Numbered from the stretch's first letter, positions 43,684-53,981 are shown. The stretch is DNA of 64,000 bases from Vibrio rhodolitus (GCF_003350325.1 NZ_QLYZ01000004.1:1-64000); one strand, 5' to 3'. Notes: generated by a model from the letters alone, not told the origin. Program-made: numbers and translations.

Positions 43684-43699
43684 TGGCTTGCTTTTTGCA
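43684..43699 (+). promoter_or_regulatory. Putative sigma-54 promoter of flrBC
   Basis: TGGCTTGCTTTTTGCA fits TGGCAC-N5-TTGCW, with GG at -24 and GC at -12 at the correct spacing. It lies 56 bp upstream of flrB. In V. cholerae flrBC is FlrA- and sigma-54-dependent, in agreement. Confidence 0.82.
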
Positions 43700-43754
43700 T
43701 TCCAAGCCATTGTAGTATTTAAAGCAATATAACAACAGTTAAGTTGGTCAGTGG

Positions 43755-44789
43755 ATGGATAACCATTTAGGCTCGTTAGAAGAACAAGTAGAACGTTATA
43801 AACAGGTATTGGATGTGATGCCCGCTGGCGTGATCCTGCTTGATACCCAAGGGGTAGTGCGTGAAGCAAACCCAGAAGCTCAGCGCCTGTTAGAAGTCCC
43901 TCTGGTAGGGCACAAATGGTTTGAAGTGATTCAGTGGGCATTTGCCCCGCGTGAGGATGATGGACACGAAATCTCTTTGCGCAATGGCAGCAAAGTGCGC
44001 TTGGCTATCTCGGCTTCAACCACCGGACAACTTATCCTAATTACTGATCTGACCGAGACGCGTTTATTGCAATCGCGCATCAGTGATCTGCAAAGGCTGT
44101 CGTCATTAGGACGTATGGTCGCCTCTTTAGCCCATCAAGTTCGTACGCCGCTCTCTAGTGCCATGTTGTATGCCGCTAACCTAAGCGCGCCAAACTTGCC
44201 TGTGGCAACCAAAGAACGATTTCAAACTAAATTGCTTGATCGCCTGCAAGATCTTGAAAAACAAGTTAATGATATGCTGCTGTTTGCGAAAGGTGGCGAC
44301 AATAAAGTGGTTAAGCCATTTACGGTTGCTGAACTGGTGGCAGAGTTTTCTCCTATGGTGGAAACGGCGCTGAAAAACAACGCGATAGATTATTGCCTTG
44401 AAGTGGAAGAGCAAGAGACGCGTTTGATGGGCAATGCCAATGCGATTGCCTCTGCGCTGAGTAACTTAGTGATGAATGCGATTCAGATTGCCGGTAAAGA
44501 GTCTCAGCTTGATGTCTTTTTTAGACCGGTGAACGGCGAGCTAAAAATCTCGGTGCAAGACAGTGGTCCCGGCGTACCGCCAGAGCTACAACAAAAAATC
44601 ATGGAACCGTTTTTCACTACCCGCTCGCAAGGCACAGGGCTTGGTCTGGCAGTAGTGCAAATGGTGTGTCGAGCACATGATGGCCGACTAGAACTAATTT
44701 CTGAAGAGGGTGAGGGCGCATGCTTTACGGTATGCATTCCTTTAGAGCGCACTCAACCTCAAGACCAATCAGTAACGACTGGAGAATAA
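43755..44789 (+). CDS. flrB: Flagellar sensor histidine kinase FlrB
   Basis: 344 residues, cytoplasmic (no membrane helix). A PAS domain (about 15-105, MPAGVILLDTQGVVREANP) is followed by the dimerisation/phosphoacceptor helix with His127 in SLAHQVRTPLSSAM, and an HATPase domain with DSGPGVPPEL and GTGLGLAVVQMV. It phosphorylates FlrC to activate mid-stage flagellar genes. flaL in V. parahaemolyticus naming. flrC starts one base after its stop. Confidence 0.95.
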   Translation: MDNHLGSLEEQVERYKQVLDVMPAGVILLDTQGVVREANPEAQRLLEVPLVGHKWFEVIQWAFAPREDDGHEISLRNGSKVRLAISASTTGQLILITDLTETRLLQSRISDLQRLSSLGRMVASLAHQVRTPLSSAMLYAANLSAPNLPVATKERFQTKLLDRLQDLEKQVNDMLLFAKGGDNKVVKPFTVAELVAEFSPMVETALKNNAIDYCLEVEEQETRLMGNANAIASALSNLVMNAIQIAGKESQLDVFFRPVNGELKISVQDSGPGVPPELQQKIMEPFFTTRSQGTGLGLAVVQMVCRAHDGRLELISEEGEGACFTVCIPLERTQPQDQSVTTGE

Positions 44790-44790
44790 C

Positions 44791-46197
44791 ATGGCTCAAA
44801 GCAAAGTACTTATCGTAGAGGATGACGAGGGTTTGCGCGAAGCGCTCGTAGATACTTTAGCGCTTGCGGGCTACGAGTGGCTCGAGGCGGATAGCGCGGA
44901 AGATGCACTGATCAAGTTAAAAGCGAACACGGTCGATATCGTAGTGTCGGATGTGCAGATGGCTGGCATGGGCGGTTTAGCTCTATTGCGCAATATCAAA
45001 CAGCATTGGCCGAATTTACCAGTATTACTGATGACCGCGTACGCCAACATTGAAGATGCGGTTTCTGCAATGAAAGATGGCGCGATTGATTACATGGCTA
45101 AACCCTTCGCACCAGAAGTGCTGCTCAACATGGTCAGTCGCTATGCGCCAGTGAAATCGGATGACAATGGTGATGCAGTCGTTGCTGATGAAAAGAGTTT
45201 AAAACTGCTCGCCTTGGCAGAGAAAGTTGCCAAAACTGATGCCAACGTGATGGTACTTGGTCCAAGTGGTTCGGGCAAAGAAGTGATGTCACGTTACATC
45301 CATAACGCGTCGAATCGTAAAGATGGTCCATTTGTGGCGATTAACTGTGCAGCAATTCCAGACAATATGCTGGAAGCGACCCTATTTGGTTATGAGAAAG
45401 GGGCGTTTACCGGCGCTGTGCAAGCCTGCCCAGGTAAGTTTGAACAAGCGCAAGGCGGTACGATTTTGCTGGATGAAATCAGTGAAATGGACTTGAGCCT
45501 ACAAGCCAAACTATTGCGTGTGTTACAAGAGCGTGAAGTGGAGCGTTTGGGCAGCCGCAAGAGCATTAAGTTGGACGTGCGAGTATTGGCAACCAGTAAC
45601 CGCGATCTTAAACAATATGTGCAAGAAGGTAACTTCCGCGAAGACTTATACTACCGCTTGAACGTTTTCCCAATCGCATGGCCGGCACTGTGTGATCGTC
45701 AAGGTGATATTGAGCCACTGGCAAGACATTTGGTTGAGCGCCATTGTCAAAAACAAGGCCTGCCAGTGCCAAGTTTAAACCAAGATGCGGTGGCAAAGCT
45801 GTTGGCTTATCCATGGCCGGGTAATGTGCGTGAGTTGGATAACGTGGTGCAACGTGCGCTTATCTTAAGTGAAAACGGACACATTAGCGGCGAACATATC
45901 CTGCTAGAAGGTCTTGATTGGCAAGATGCAACAAGTCTGCAACAAGTGGTAGAAAATGGAACCGTTGTCGCACCAACGATTAAGCCTGTGGCAGAAGTCG
46001 AGACGCTGAGCGGATTATCTAACCATTCAGGGTTAGGAAATGAGCTTAGAGATCAAGAGTATGCTATTATTCTCGACACTTTAGTTGAGTGCGGTGGACG
46101 CCGCAAAGAAATGGCAGAAAAACTGGGGATCAGCCCGCGTACGTTGCGCTACAAGCTAGCGAAAATGCGCGATGCGGGGATTGATATTCCAAACTAA
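44791..46197 (+). CDS. flrC: Flagellar response regulator FlrC (sigma-54 activator)
   Basis: 468 residues: receiver domain with phospho-acceptor Asp54 (VVSDVQMAGMGG) and Lys104, AAA+ domain with Walker A GPSGSGKE (157-164) and GAFTGA (204-209), and a C-terminal Fis-type HTH (EMAEKLGISPRTLRYKLAKM). Phosphorylated FlrC activates sigma-54 promoters of basal-body and hook genes. The adjacent sigma-54 motifs before fliE and fliK are its likely targets. Confidence 0.96.
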   Translation: MAQSKVLIVEDDEGLREALVDTLALAGYEWLEADSAEDALIKLKANTVDIVVSDVQMAGMGGLALLRNIKQHWPNLPVLLMTAYANIEDAVSAMKDGAIDYMAKPFAPEVLLNMVSRYAPVKSDDNGDAVVADEKSLKLLALAEKVAKTDANVMVLGPSGSGKEVMSRYIHNASNRKDGPFVAINCAAIPDNMLEATLFGYEKGAFTGAVQACPGKFEQAQGGTILLDEISEMDLSLQAKLLRVLQEREVERLGSRKSIKLDVRVLATSNRDLKQYVQEGNFREDLYYRLNVFPIAWPALCDRQGDIEPLARHLVERHCQKQGLPVPSLNQDAVAKLLAYPWPGNVRELDNVVQRALILSENGHISGEHILLEGLDWQDATSLQQVVENGTVVAPTIKPVAEVETLSGLSNHSGLGNELRDQEYAIILDTLVECGGRRKEMAEKLGISPRTLRYKLAKMRDAGIDIPN

Positions 46198-46226
46198 CGT
46201 GCTATTTTCGTAAATTCATAACTTGA

Positions 46227-46242
46227 TGGCATAGGCTTTGCA
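46227..46242 (+). promoter_or_regulatory. Putative sigma-54 promoter of fliEFGHIJ
   Basis: TGGCATAGGCTTTGCA is a near-perfect -24/-12 element, 54 bp upstream of the fliE region and 69 bp from its chosen start. Confidence 0.87.
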
Positions 46243-46295
46243 GTGTCATTAAAATAACGGAGTTGGCAGTCAAAGAATTGACTTCTGGGGTAACG

Positions 46296-46607
46296 ATGAG
46301 AATTGATGGCTTTAATAGTGAAATGCAGGCGCTTATGTTGGAAGCAACCAACAGCAAACCTGTCGCAACCGGTCAAACCGTGGGTGCGGATTTTAAAGAT
46401 CTATTAAACAACGCCATTAATAACGTTAATAGCCTCGCCAAAACTTCCAGTGAACTCCAAACTCGATTTGATCGTGGCGATGAAAACGTTTCGTTGTCGG
46501 ATGTAATGATCGCACGTAACAAATCGAGTGTTGCGTTTGAGGCCACAATTCAAGTACGTAACAAGCTTGTTGAGTCGTACAAAGAATTGATGAATATGCC
46601 AGTCTAA
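46296..46607 (+). CDS. fliE: Flagellar hook-basal body protein FliE
   Basis: A 103-residue adaptor joining the MS ring to the rod. Conserved features are DFKDLLNNAINNVNSL, then VMIARNKSSVAFEATIQVRNKLVESYKELMNM-type C-terminus. The ATG at 46296 (MRIDGFNSEMQAL) is preferred, with GGGG upstream. An in-frame TTG 33 bp earlier would add unconserved residues. It is the first gene of fliEFGHIJ. Confidence 0.94.
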   Translation: MRIDGFNSEMQALMLEATNSKPVATGQTVGADFKDLLNNAINNVNSLAKTSSELQTRFDRGDENVSLSDVMIARNKSSVAFEATIQVRNKLVESYKELMNMPV

Positions 46608-46621
46608 TTTAGGTATCGTCA

Positions 46622-48367
46622 GTGTCTGAACAAAACCAGTCAACAGATTTAGCCTTATCAGGCTCTTCATCGGATGGCGCGCTTGTTGCCCACAACGATT
46701 TAGATCATGAAGGTCAAAATCCAGATTTAGATGAAAAAAGCAGCTCCAAGTTTGACTTAGCTGTCGGCGATCTCGACTTAATGCGTCAGATCGTACTCGT
46801 GCTTTCCATTTCGATCTGTGTGGCACTCATCGTGATGCTGTTTTTTTGGGTTAAAGAACCTGAAATGCGTCCGCTTGGCGCTTATGAAACCGAAGAACTT
46901 ATCCCGATCTTAGATCACCTTGATGCGCAAAAAACCGAATACAAACTAGAAGGCAATACCATTTTGGTGCCAACTAGTGAATACAACAACCTCAAGCTAA
47001 ACCTTGCCAGAGCAGGTCTTAACCAAGCAACTGAAGCGGGTGACGATATCTTGCTACAAGATATGGGCTTTGGTGTTTCTCAACGCCTCGAGCTTGAACG
47101 CCTTAAGCTAAGCCGCGAGCGTCAGCTTTCTCAAGCGATTGAAGAAATGAAGCAAGTTCGCCGCGCGCGCGTGTTACTTGCCCTGCCAAAACAAAGCGTT
47201 TTTGTTCGTCACAACCAAGAGGCGTCGGCTTCGGTCTTTCTTACCTTAAAAACGGGCAGTGGTCTGAAGCAAGAAGAAGTCGACTCGGTTGTCGATATGG
47301 TTTCAAGCGCAGTACCTGGCATGAAGCCAACTCGCGTAACGGTTACCGATCAACATGGTCGTCTACTCAGCTCGGGCTCGCAAGACGAAGCTTCAATGGC
47401 ACGTCGTAAAGAGCATGAGCTTGAGCGTAAACAAGAGCAGGCATTACGTGAAAAAATTGACTCGGTACTTATTCCAATTCTTGGTTTTGGTAACTACACC
47501 GCACAGGTCGATATTGAACTTGATTTCAGCGCGGTTGAGCAAACACGTAAGAGTTTCGATCCCAACACTCCAGCTACGCGCAGTGAATACACGCTAGAAG
47601 ATTACAACAACGGCAGTGTCGTGGCGGGGGTACCAGGTGCTCTGAGTAATCAGCCGCCAGCTGATGCCTCAATTCCGCAAGATGTGGCGCAGATGAAAGA
47701 TGGCTCAGTACTTGGTCAAGGCTCAGTACATAAAGAAGCTACGCGTAACTTCGAACTCGATACGACCATCAGCCATGAACGCCGTCAAACCGGTGTGGTT
47801 AACCGCCAAACTGTTGCAGTGGCGATCAAAAACCGTCCGATTGTTAATCCTGAAACAGGCGCGACGACTTATCAGCCTTTGTCAACGGCAGAGCTGGATT
47901 CAATTCGTCAAGTGCTCATTGGCGCGGTGGGCTTTAGTCAAGCACGTGGCGATTTACTCAACGTGTTAAGTATGCAGTTTGCTGAGCCGCAAATTGAAAC
48001 CATCGCTGATGTGCCGATTTGGGAACACCCGAACTTTAACGACTGGGTACGTTGGTTAGCCAGTGCACTGGTGATTATTATCGTTGTGCTTGTTCTGGTT
48101 CGCCCAGCAATGAAGAAACTTCTCAACCCTGCAGCGGAAGAAGAGAACCAGATGTATGGACCGGATGGTCTGCCAATTGGCGTCGATGGTGAAACCAGCC
48201 TCATTGGTGGTGATCTTGATGGCGGCGAGCTATTTGAGTTTGGTTCAAGCATTGATTTGCCAAACTTACATAAAGATGAAGACGTATTGAAAGCGGTGCG
48301 CGCACTGGTGGCTAATGAGCCAGAGCTAGCGGCACAAGTTGTGAAGAACTGGATGAAAGATGGCTAA
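46622..48367 (+). CDS. fliF: Flagellar MS-ring protein FliF
   Basis: The 581-residue MS-ring subunit in the inner membrane. Two membrane helices (about 58-78, VLVLSISICVALIVMLFFW, and about 473-493, ALVIIIVVLVLVRPAM) flank the periplasmic ring-building region with LKLNLARAGLN-type RBM motifs. The cytoplasmic C-terminus that binds FliG overlaps fliG by 8 bp. The start is GTG at 46622. Confidence 0.96.
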   Translation: MSEQNQSTDLALSGSSSDGALVAHNDLDHEGQNPDLDEKSSSKFDLAVGDLDLMRQIVLVLSISICVALIVMLFFWVKEPEMRPLGAYETEELIPILDHLDAQKTEYKLEGNTILVPTSEYNNLKLNLARAGLNQATEAGDDILLQDMGFGVSQRLELERLKLSRERQLSQAIEEMKQVRRARVLLALPKQSVFVRHNQEASASVFLTLKTGSGLKQEEVDSVVDMVSSAVPGMKPTRVTVTDQHGRLLSSGSQDEASMARRKEHELERKQEQALREKIDSVLIPILGFGNYTAQVDIELDFSAVEQTRKSFDPNTPATRSEYTLEDYNNGSVVAGVPGALSNQPPADASIPQDVAQMKDGSVLGQGSVHKEATRNFELDTTISHERRQTGVVNRQTVAVAIKNRPIVNPETGATTYQPLSTAELDSIRQVLIGAVGFSQARGDLLNVLSMQFAEPQIETIADVPIWEHPNFNDWVRWLASALVIIIVVLVLVRPAMKKLLNPAAEEENQMYGPDGLPIGVDGETSLIGGDLDGGELFEFGSSIDLPNLHKDEDVLKAVRALVANEPELAAQVVKNWMKDG

Positions 48368-49415
48368 CGAAATTGTCCCACAAGCCCAAGGCGGCGAAGT
48401 TGCAGAAGCAACCGTGGATATCTCTACGATTCCTGGTGAAGAGCGCGCGGCGATTTTGCTGCTGAGTCTTAATGAAGAAGATGCCGCCGGAATTATCCGT
48501 CATCTAGAACCAAAACAAGTGCAGCGCGTTGGTAGTGCGATGGCGCGCGCAGCCGATCTTAGCCAAGATAAAGTGGGTGCGGTTCATCGCGCCTTCTTGG
48601 AAGATATTCAGAAATACACCAACATCGGTATGGGCAGCGAAGACTTTATGCGTAATACGCTGGTTGCCGCTCTGGGTGAAGATAAAGCCAATAACTTGGT
48701 CGATCAGATCCTACTGGGTACCGGTTCAAAAGGTCTTGATTCATTGAAATGGATGGACCCACGTCAAGTGGCTAGCATTATCATCAATGAGCACCCGCAA
48801 ATTCAGACTATCGTTCTGTCTTATCTCGAACCAGATCAATCGGCGGAAATCTTGTCTCAGTTTGCTGAGCGTGACCGTCTTGATTTGATGATGCGTATCG
48901 CCAACCTTGAAGAAGTTCAGCCATCGGCATTGGCAGAGCTGAACGAAATCATGGAGAAACAGTTTGCAGGTCAAGCTGGTGCACAGGCCGCGAAGATTGG
49001 TGGTCTGAAGGCGGCTGCCGAGATCATGAACTACATGGACAATAACATCGAAGGCGTGTTGATGGAGCAAATCCGCGATCAAGACGAAGACATGGCGACC
49101 CAAATTCAGGATCTTATGTTTGTGTTCGAAAACCTTATCGAGGTGGACGACCAAGGTATTCAAAAGCTGCTGCGTGACGTACCACAAGATGTACTGCAAC
49201 GTGCGCTTAAAGGTGCCGATGATGCACTGCGTGATAAGATCTTCAAGAACATGTCTAAGCGTGCCGCTGAGATGATGCGTGATGATCTTGAAGCGATGCC
49301 ACCGATTAAAGTTTCTGACGTGGAAACTGCACAGAAAGAAGTGCTGGCGATTGCTCGTCGCATGGCCGATGCAGGCGAGTTGATGCTCTCTGGTGGCGCG
49401 GACGAGTTCCTCTAA
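48360..49415 (+). CDS. fliG: Flagellar motor switch protein FliG
   Basis: A 351-residue rotor protein transmitting torque. It has N-terminal FliF-binding helices (EERAAILLLSLNEEDAAGII), a middle domain with the EHPQ motif (IINEHPQIQTIVLSYLE), and a C-terminal charged torque helix (VPQDVLQRALKGADDALRD). It works with the PomA stator encoded at 7930. Overlaps fliF. Confidence 0.97.
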   Translation: MANEIVPQAQGGEVAEATVDISTIPGEERAAILLLSLNEEDAAGIIRHLEPKQVQRVGSAMARAADLSQDKVGAVHRAFLEDIQKYTNIGMGSEDFMRNTLVAALGEDKANNLVDQILLGTGSKGLDSLKWMDPRQVASIIINEHPQIQTIVLSYLEPDQSAEILSQFAERDRLDLMMRIANLEEVQPSALAELNEIMEKQFAGQAGAQAAKIGGLKAAAEIMNYMDNNIEGVLMEQIRDQDEDMATQIQDLMFVFENLIEVDDQGIQKLLRDVPQDVLQRALKGADDALRDKIFKNMSKRAAEMMRDDLEAMPPIKVSDVETAQKEVLAIARRMADAGELMLSGGADEFL

Positions 49416-49442
49416 TATTTTTGCTCTTGCAAGGTGAATACA

Positions 49443-50243
49443 ATGTCAGGTGAGAGAAAGCGCGGATTTTTGCGCCTCGATGATGATCAACAAGTCGAAA
49501 AAGCCCAGAAGTGGGGCTTACCTGACTACACGCCAGAAACCCGCTCTGAAGCGCGTTCAACCGCGCTTAATTATGACCCAAGTTGGATCCCAAACTTTGC
49601 TGAGCCTGAAGAAGAAGCGCCGGCGGAGTTGACCCAAGAAGAGATCGACTTGATTAAGCAGCAAGCTTATCAAGAAGGTTTGCTGCAAGGGCAAGAAGCG
49701 GGTTTTAAACAAGGTTATGACAAAGGTAAAGAGCAAGGCCTTGAACAAGGTCACCAAGAAGGTCTTGAAGCGGGTAAGCTTGAAGGTGTTGCGGCAGGAC
49801 AAGAGTTTATCCAGCAGCAAGTGCAAACCTTTGTTGGTCTTGCTAATCAGTTTGCTCAGCCACTTGAGTTGATGAATGCGCAAGTGGAAAAACAGTTAGT
49901 CGATATGGTGCTGACCTTAGTGAAAGAGGTGGTCCATGTAGAAGTACAAACTAATCCGCAAGTTATTCTCGATACCATTAAGCAATCAGTCGAAGCGCTG
50001 CCTGTTTCTGGGCACGCTATCACCTTAAAATTGCACCCCGATGATGTTGAGATTATTCGCTCTTCTTATGGTCAAGAATCACTCGAGTTTCGTAACTGGA
50101 CTTTAGTTGACGAGCCAGCTCTTAACCGCGGCGATGTGCAAATCGAAGCGGGTGAGTCGAGCGTCAATTACCGCATGGAAGAGCGCATTCGTAACGTGCT
50201 AAAGAGTTTTTGCGGCGTTAATCGCCACCAAGGTGGTGAGTAG
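49443..50243 (+). CDS. fliH: Flagellar export regulator FliH
   Basis: The 266-residue stator-like partner of the export ATPase FliI. A central run of GxxxG-type repeats ([17 protein letters not shown] and onward, about 80-120) is the FliH hallmark, followed by the C-terminal domain with [18 protein letters not shown]. The ATG 49443 is chosen with AAGG 10 bp upstream. The GTG nine bases earlier is too close to it. Its stop overlaps the fliI GTG by one base. Confidence 0.94.
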   Translation: MSGERKRGFLRLDDDQQVEKAQKWGLPDYTPETRSEARSTALNYDPSWIPNFAEPEEEAPAELTQEEIDLIKQQAYQEGLLQGQEAGFKQGYDKGKEQGLEQGHQEGLEAGKLEGVAAGQEFIQQQVQTFVGLANQFAQPLELMNAQVEKQLVDMVLTLVKEVVHVEVQTNPQVILDTIKQSVEALPVSGHAITLKLHPDDVEIIRSSYGQESLEFRNWTLVDEPALNRGDVQIEAGESSVNYRMEERIRNVLKSFCGVNRHQGGE

Positions 50244-51565
50244 TGCTTGCGCTGGCTGATCGCCTCTCCCAATACAAAACCCAAGGATTAACTTGCCGAC
50301 CTGTTGCGGCTGGCAAGCTGGTTCGCGTGGTTGGACTTACTCTTGAAGCGACCGGATGCCGCGCGCCAATTGGCAGCTTATGTAAAGTCGAAACCATGCA
50401 TGGTGAGATGGAAGCTGAAGTGGTCGGTTTTTCCGGTGACAACCTTTTCTTGATGCCCAGTGAGCAAATCACAGGTGTTCTGCCTGGCGCGAAAGTAACC
50501 CCTTTAACCAGTGATGCCGGCTTGCCGGTTGGAATGGAGTTGCTGGGGCGCGTGATTGATGGTGTCGGTAACCCGTTAGATGGCTTAGGTCCTATCTATA
50601 CCGAAAAGCGGGCTTCGTTTAACGCCGAACCAATTAACCCACTGGCACGTAAGCCGATTACCGAACCACTTGATGTGGGGCTTAAGGCAATAAATGGTTT
50701 GCTGACTGTCGGCAAAGGGCAGCGTATCGGTCTGTTTGCTGGTTCTGGTGTGGGTAAATCGGTCACACTTGGCATGATGACTCGCGGCACTACCGCACAA
50801 GTGGTTGTGGTGGGCTTGATTGGTGAGCGTGGACGCGAAGTTAAAGAATTTATCGAAGAGATTCTTGGCGTTGATGGTCGTCAGCGTTCTGTGGTTGTCG
50901 CCGCGCCTGCGGATGCATCCCCTTTGATGCGTCTAAAAGGCTGTCAAACGGCATTGACCATCGCTGAATACTTCCGCGATCAAGGTTTAGACGTGTTGCT
51001 GTTGATGGACTCGTTGACACGTTTTGCCCAAGCGCAGCGTGAAATTGCCTTGTCGGTGGGTGAGCCTCCAGCAACCAAAGGTTATCCGCCATCTGTGTTT
51101 GCTAAATTACCCGCGCTGGTTGAGCGAGCAGGTAACGGCAGTCCTGAACAAGGCTCTATCACCGCATTTTTTACTGTGCTTACCGAAGGGGATGATTTAC
51201 AAGACCCTATCGCTGATGCTTCGCGAGCGATCTTAGATGGTCACGTTGTCCTGTCGCGTGAAATGGCTGATGCCGGTCATTATCCAGCAATCGATGTTGA
51301 GAAGTCGGTTAGCCGTGTTATGCCACAAATTACGACTGAAGAGCATGTTCTGATGTCAAAAGCGGTGCGCCAAGTGTTGTCATTGTGTCGTAAAAACCAA
51401 GATTTGGTGTCTATTGGCGCGTACAAACCGGGTACTGATCCGGCGATTGATGCGGCATTTACCCTTAAGCCTAAGCTCGATATGTTCTTGCAGCAAAGCA
51501 TGAAAGAGAGCGTGCCATATGACATGTGCGTCAATATGCTCGGACGCTTATTGAAAGGGGAGTAG
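50243..51565 (+). CDS. fliI: Flagellum-specific ATPase FliI
   Basis: A 440-residue F1-beta-like ATPase of the flagellar type III export apparatus. Walker A GSGVGKS at 167-173, Walker B in [16 protein letters not shown], and the signature [18 protein letters not shown] are intact. It starts at GTG, overlapping the fliH stop. FliH and FliJ are its neighbours and partners. Confidence 0.97.
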   Translation: MLALADRLSQYKTQGLTCRPVAAGKLVRVVGLTLEATGCRAPIGSLCKVETMHGEMEAEVVGFSGDNLFLMPSEQITGVLPGAKVTPLTSDAGLPVGMELLGRVIDGVGNPLDGLGPIYTEKRASFNAEPINPLARKPITEPLDVGLKAINGLLTVGKGQRIGLFAGSGVGKSVTLGMMTRGTTAQVVVVGLIGERGREVKEFIEEILGVDGRQRSVVVAAPADASPLMRLKGCQTALTIAEYFRDQGLDVLLLMDSLTRFAQAQREIALSVGEPPATKGYPPSVFAKLPALVERAGNGSPEQGSITAFFTVLTEGDDLQDPIADASRAILDGHVVLSREMADAGHYPAIDVEKSVSRVMPQITTEEHVLMSKAVRQVLSLCRKNQDLVSIGAYKPGTDPAIDAAFTLKPKLDMFLQQSMKESVPYDMCVNMLGRLLKGE

Positions 51566-51572
51566 CTAGTCT

Positions 51573-52022
51573 ATGAATAATGCCCTCGACTTTCTTTTAG
51601 AGCAAGCGAAAGAGCGCGAAAATCAAGCCGTTCTGGCACTCAATAAAGCGCGCACCGATCTGGATGGTTATTACCAGCAGTTACAGCAAATCGAGCAATA
51701 CCGTTTAGATTATTGTCAGCAGTTAGTCGATCGCGGAAAACAAGGTCTGACTGCCAGTCAATATACCCACTTAAATCGCTTTCTTACCACCCTAGACAAT
51801 ACCTTGTCTAAGCAGAAACAAGCGGAATCTCACTTTAAAGATCAAGTCGAAAACTGTGAAAACCATTGGTTAGAGTGTCGCAAGCAGCGCCGCTCTTACG
51901 AGTGGTTGATTGAGAAAAAACAGGCTGAAAAGCAGCGTTTGGAAAACATTCGTGAGCAGAAGCAGATGGATGAATTCTCGACCTTGCAGTTTTCTCGTCA
52001 GCAAGCGAATCGTTTAAGCTAG
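51573..52022 (+). CDS. fliJ: Flagellar export protein FliJ
   Basis: A 149-residue, almost entirely helical, charged coiled-coil protein (ALDFLLEQAKERENQAVLAL at the start, RRSYEWLIEKKQAEKQRLE near the end), matching the FliJ family. It inserts into the FliI ring and activates export. Last gene of fliEFGHIJ, with a 150-bp gap to fliK containing a sigma-54 promoter. Confidence 0.93.
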   Translation: MNNALDFLLEQAKERENQAVLALNKARTDLDGYYQQLQQIEQYRLDYCQQLVDRGKQGLTASQYTHLNRFLTTLDNTLSKQKQAESHFKDQVENCENHWLECRKQRRSYEWLIEKKQAEKQRLENIREQKQMDEFSTLQFSRQQANRLS

Positions 52023-52032
52023 CCTAGCTTAT

Positions 52033-52048
52033 TGGCGCGTTTTTTGCT
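52033..52048 (+). promoter_or_regulatory. Putative sigma-54 promoter of fliKLMNOPQR-flhB
   Basis: TGGCGCGTTTTTTGCT has GG and GC at the exact -24/-12 spacing. It lies directly after the fliJ stop and 125 bp before the chosen fliK start, so the two operons are separately controlled. In V. cholerae fliK begins a sigma-54-dependent operon. Confidence 0.83.
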
Positions 52049-52172
52049 TTGTTCTATACAAATAAATGTTTGTTTTTTGTACGACTGTTTGTTGGCATCT
52101 TCAATGTCAGCGGTTGTGAACAGCAAGATAAACACTTCAACAATATCAGTTTGTTATAGCGAGTCAGCGACC

Positions 52173-53981
52173 ATGAATGTAAATTTAACATCCGCGACAG
52201 AGTCGAGCAAAATCACCAAAGGCGTCACAGATAAGACGACAGCGAGTGATGAAGCGACAGAAGCGGAAGGCTTTTTCGCCAAATTGACGGCGATGCTCAA
52301 AGGTGAGAGTAAGTCTGAGTTAAAAAGCGTTGACAGTGCGTCAGGCAAAGCAGCAGAGCAAGTAAGTTCAGAAGATGCTGAGGTGCTTGAAGGCGGCAAA
52401 GCGCAGAGTACTGATGCACTACTTTCAGGTGCTGATGCTGAGCTTGAAGGTGAAGCGTCTGAAGTGGAAGCGAGCAGCGAGTTAACGGCGAAGGAGTCGC
52501 AAGAAAGCGCGGTCGCGGTGCCGAAAGAGCTAGAAAAATTTATCGAAAACAGTGACGAGCTTGAATCCAGTAGTCAGCAGGTTAAACAGACCGTTGCCGA
52601 AAGTGAGGCTCTACTGGGTCGATTAGAGCAAGCTAACAAGGCTTTGCAAGCGAAAGACGGCAACACTTTGCCTCCGCAAGACGCTGAGCTAACCAGTGAG
52701 ACAGCCGCGCTAGATGAAAAATCATCACTCGGCGATGACGTGATGGTAGCACAAACTGCCCATTCAACAGATGGTGTGACTTTACAGGCGGTTGCGGCTC
52801 AAGCGCCGACTAGTGAGCAGCCGATAAACGCCGAATCATTGCCAAATCTGACCGAAAACGGTGTTCAAACCGAGCAAACTAATAGCGCCGCACTCGCATC
52901 TGGCGAGCAAGCGCCAACAATGAGCGAAGCTGAGGTAGCAGCCGCGCATGCGAGCCAAGCCAATATGGTGAGTGGTGCTAAAACGACTAGCCAAGATACC
53001 GATGAGGTTGGGCTTACAAGCCCAATGACCGAACAGCAAGGTGAGCCAACTGTGAGAGGTGATGGTGAAGCCATCGCACCTGCGATTGCTTGGTCAAGTA
53101 ACAGCGCAGTCGCTACCGATGATATTAGCAAGCAAATGGTTGAGACCGACCTTTTGCATAAGCAAACCCATAAACCAGCCACCAATGCTGCCCAGTTGCA
53201 AGCGGGCGTTGCGGCGACCGTGACCAATGGCGCAACTAACAGCCAAGTGGCTAACCCTGCAGTGTCTGGTACGCCAGCGAGCGCGCTAACCCCAGCAACG
53301 CCGATGGATCTTTCTGCTGCCGCGCAATTGCAAGCTAGTGCTGCGCCTGCGGTGAAACCTGAGCAAATGATGCTGCAAAGCGCACTTGGCGCCAAAGCGG
53401 CAGCCACTATCGGCAAGTTAGCCACGCCAGGTGAAAACAGTAACGGCAGTGAAGCTTCGTTTGCTCAGCAGTTAGGGCAAGCGGCTGGGCAAAATGGTGT
53501 GACGGCACAGATGCGCGCTGAGCAAACCGCCCAAGCGCAACCGGCACTGCAGCTAAGTCGTGAAATGGCTGGTGAGCAAGTAGCCGAGCGCATTCAGATG
53601 ATGTTGTCGAAAAACTTAAAGAACATCGACATTCGTCTTGATCCACCGGAACTGGGACGCATGCAAATTCGCATGAACATGAATGGCGATAACGCCACGG
53701 TCCATTTTACCGTTGCTAACCAACAAGCGCGCGATATCGTCGAACAAGCGATGCCAAGACTACGTGAAATGCTCGCACAACAAGGAATGCAACTTGGCGA
53801 GTCCTCGGTTCAACAACAAGCCTCTGGACAACAACAAGGTCGCTATGCAACTGGAAATGACAGTGGAACTGGTCAAGGGAGCAGCGGTCAGCACTTCTCA
53901 GGAGAAGAAAACCTTGAACCGGACGTCAAACTTGATTTGAATGTGGCGGCAAAGCGTGATGGAATCAGTTATTACGCTTAG
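52173..53981 (+). CDS. fliK: Flagellar hook-length control protein FliK
   Basis: A 602-residue protein that measures hook length and switches export specificity by acting on FlhB. The long N-terminal part is low-complexity (Ala, Glu, Ser, Thr, Gln-rich) as expected for the ruler. The conserved C-terminal domain includes LKNIDIRLDPPELGRMQIRM and VEQAMPRLREMLAQQGMQLG. The ATG 52173 (MNVNLTSATES) is chosen. A longer in-frame start at 52032 overlaps the sigma-54 promoter. Confidence 0.92.
   Translation: MNVNLTSATESSKITKGVTDKTTASDEATEAEGFFAKLTAMLKGESKSELKSVDSASGKAAEQVSSEDAEVLEGGKAQSTDALLSGADAELEGEASEVEASSELTAKESQESAVAVPKELEKFIENSDELESSSQQVKQTVAESEALLGRLEQANKALQAKDGNTLPPQDAELTSETAALDEKSSLGDDVMVAQTAHSTDGVTLQAVAAQAPTSEQPINAESLPNLTENGVQTEQTNSAALASGEQAPTMSEAEVAAAHASQANMVSGAKTTSQDTDEVGLTSPMTEQQGEPTVRGDGEAIAPAIAWSSNSAVATDDISKQMVETDLLHKQTHKPATNAAQLQAGVAATVTNGATNSQVANPAVSGTPASALTPATPMDLSAAAQLQASAAPAVKPEQMMLQSALGAKAAATIGKLATPGENSNGSEASFAQQLGQAAGQNGVTAQMRAEQTAQAQPALQLSREMAGEQVAERIQMMLSKNLKNIDIRLDPPELGRMQIRMNMNGDNATVHFTVANQQARDIVEQAMPRLREMLAQQGMQLGESSVQQQASGQQQGRYATGNDSGTGQGSSGQHFSGEENLEPDVKLDLNVAAKRDGISYYA

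Noticed and set aside
52032-52172. Longer start for fliK
   Set aside because: It starts inside the -24/-12 promoter and adds a cysteine-rich stretch not expected in FliK.
52865-53425. 186-residue antisense ORF in fliK
   Set aside because: Ala/Leu/Ser-rich shadow of a low-complexity gene on the opposite strand, with no family pattern or ribosome binding site.
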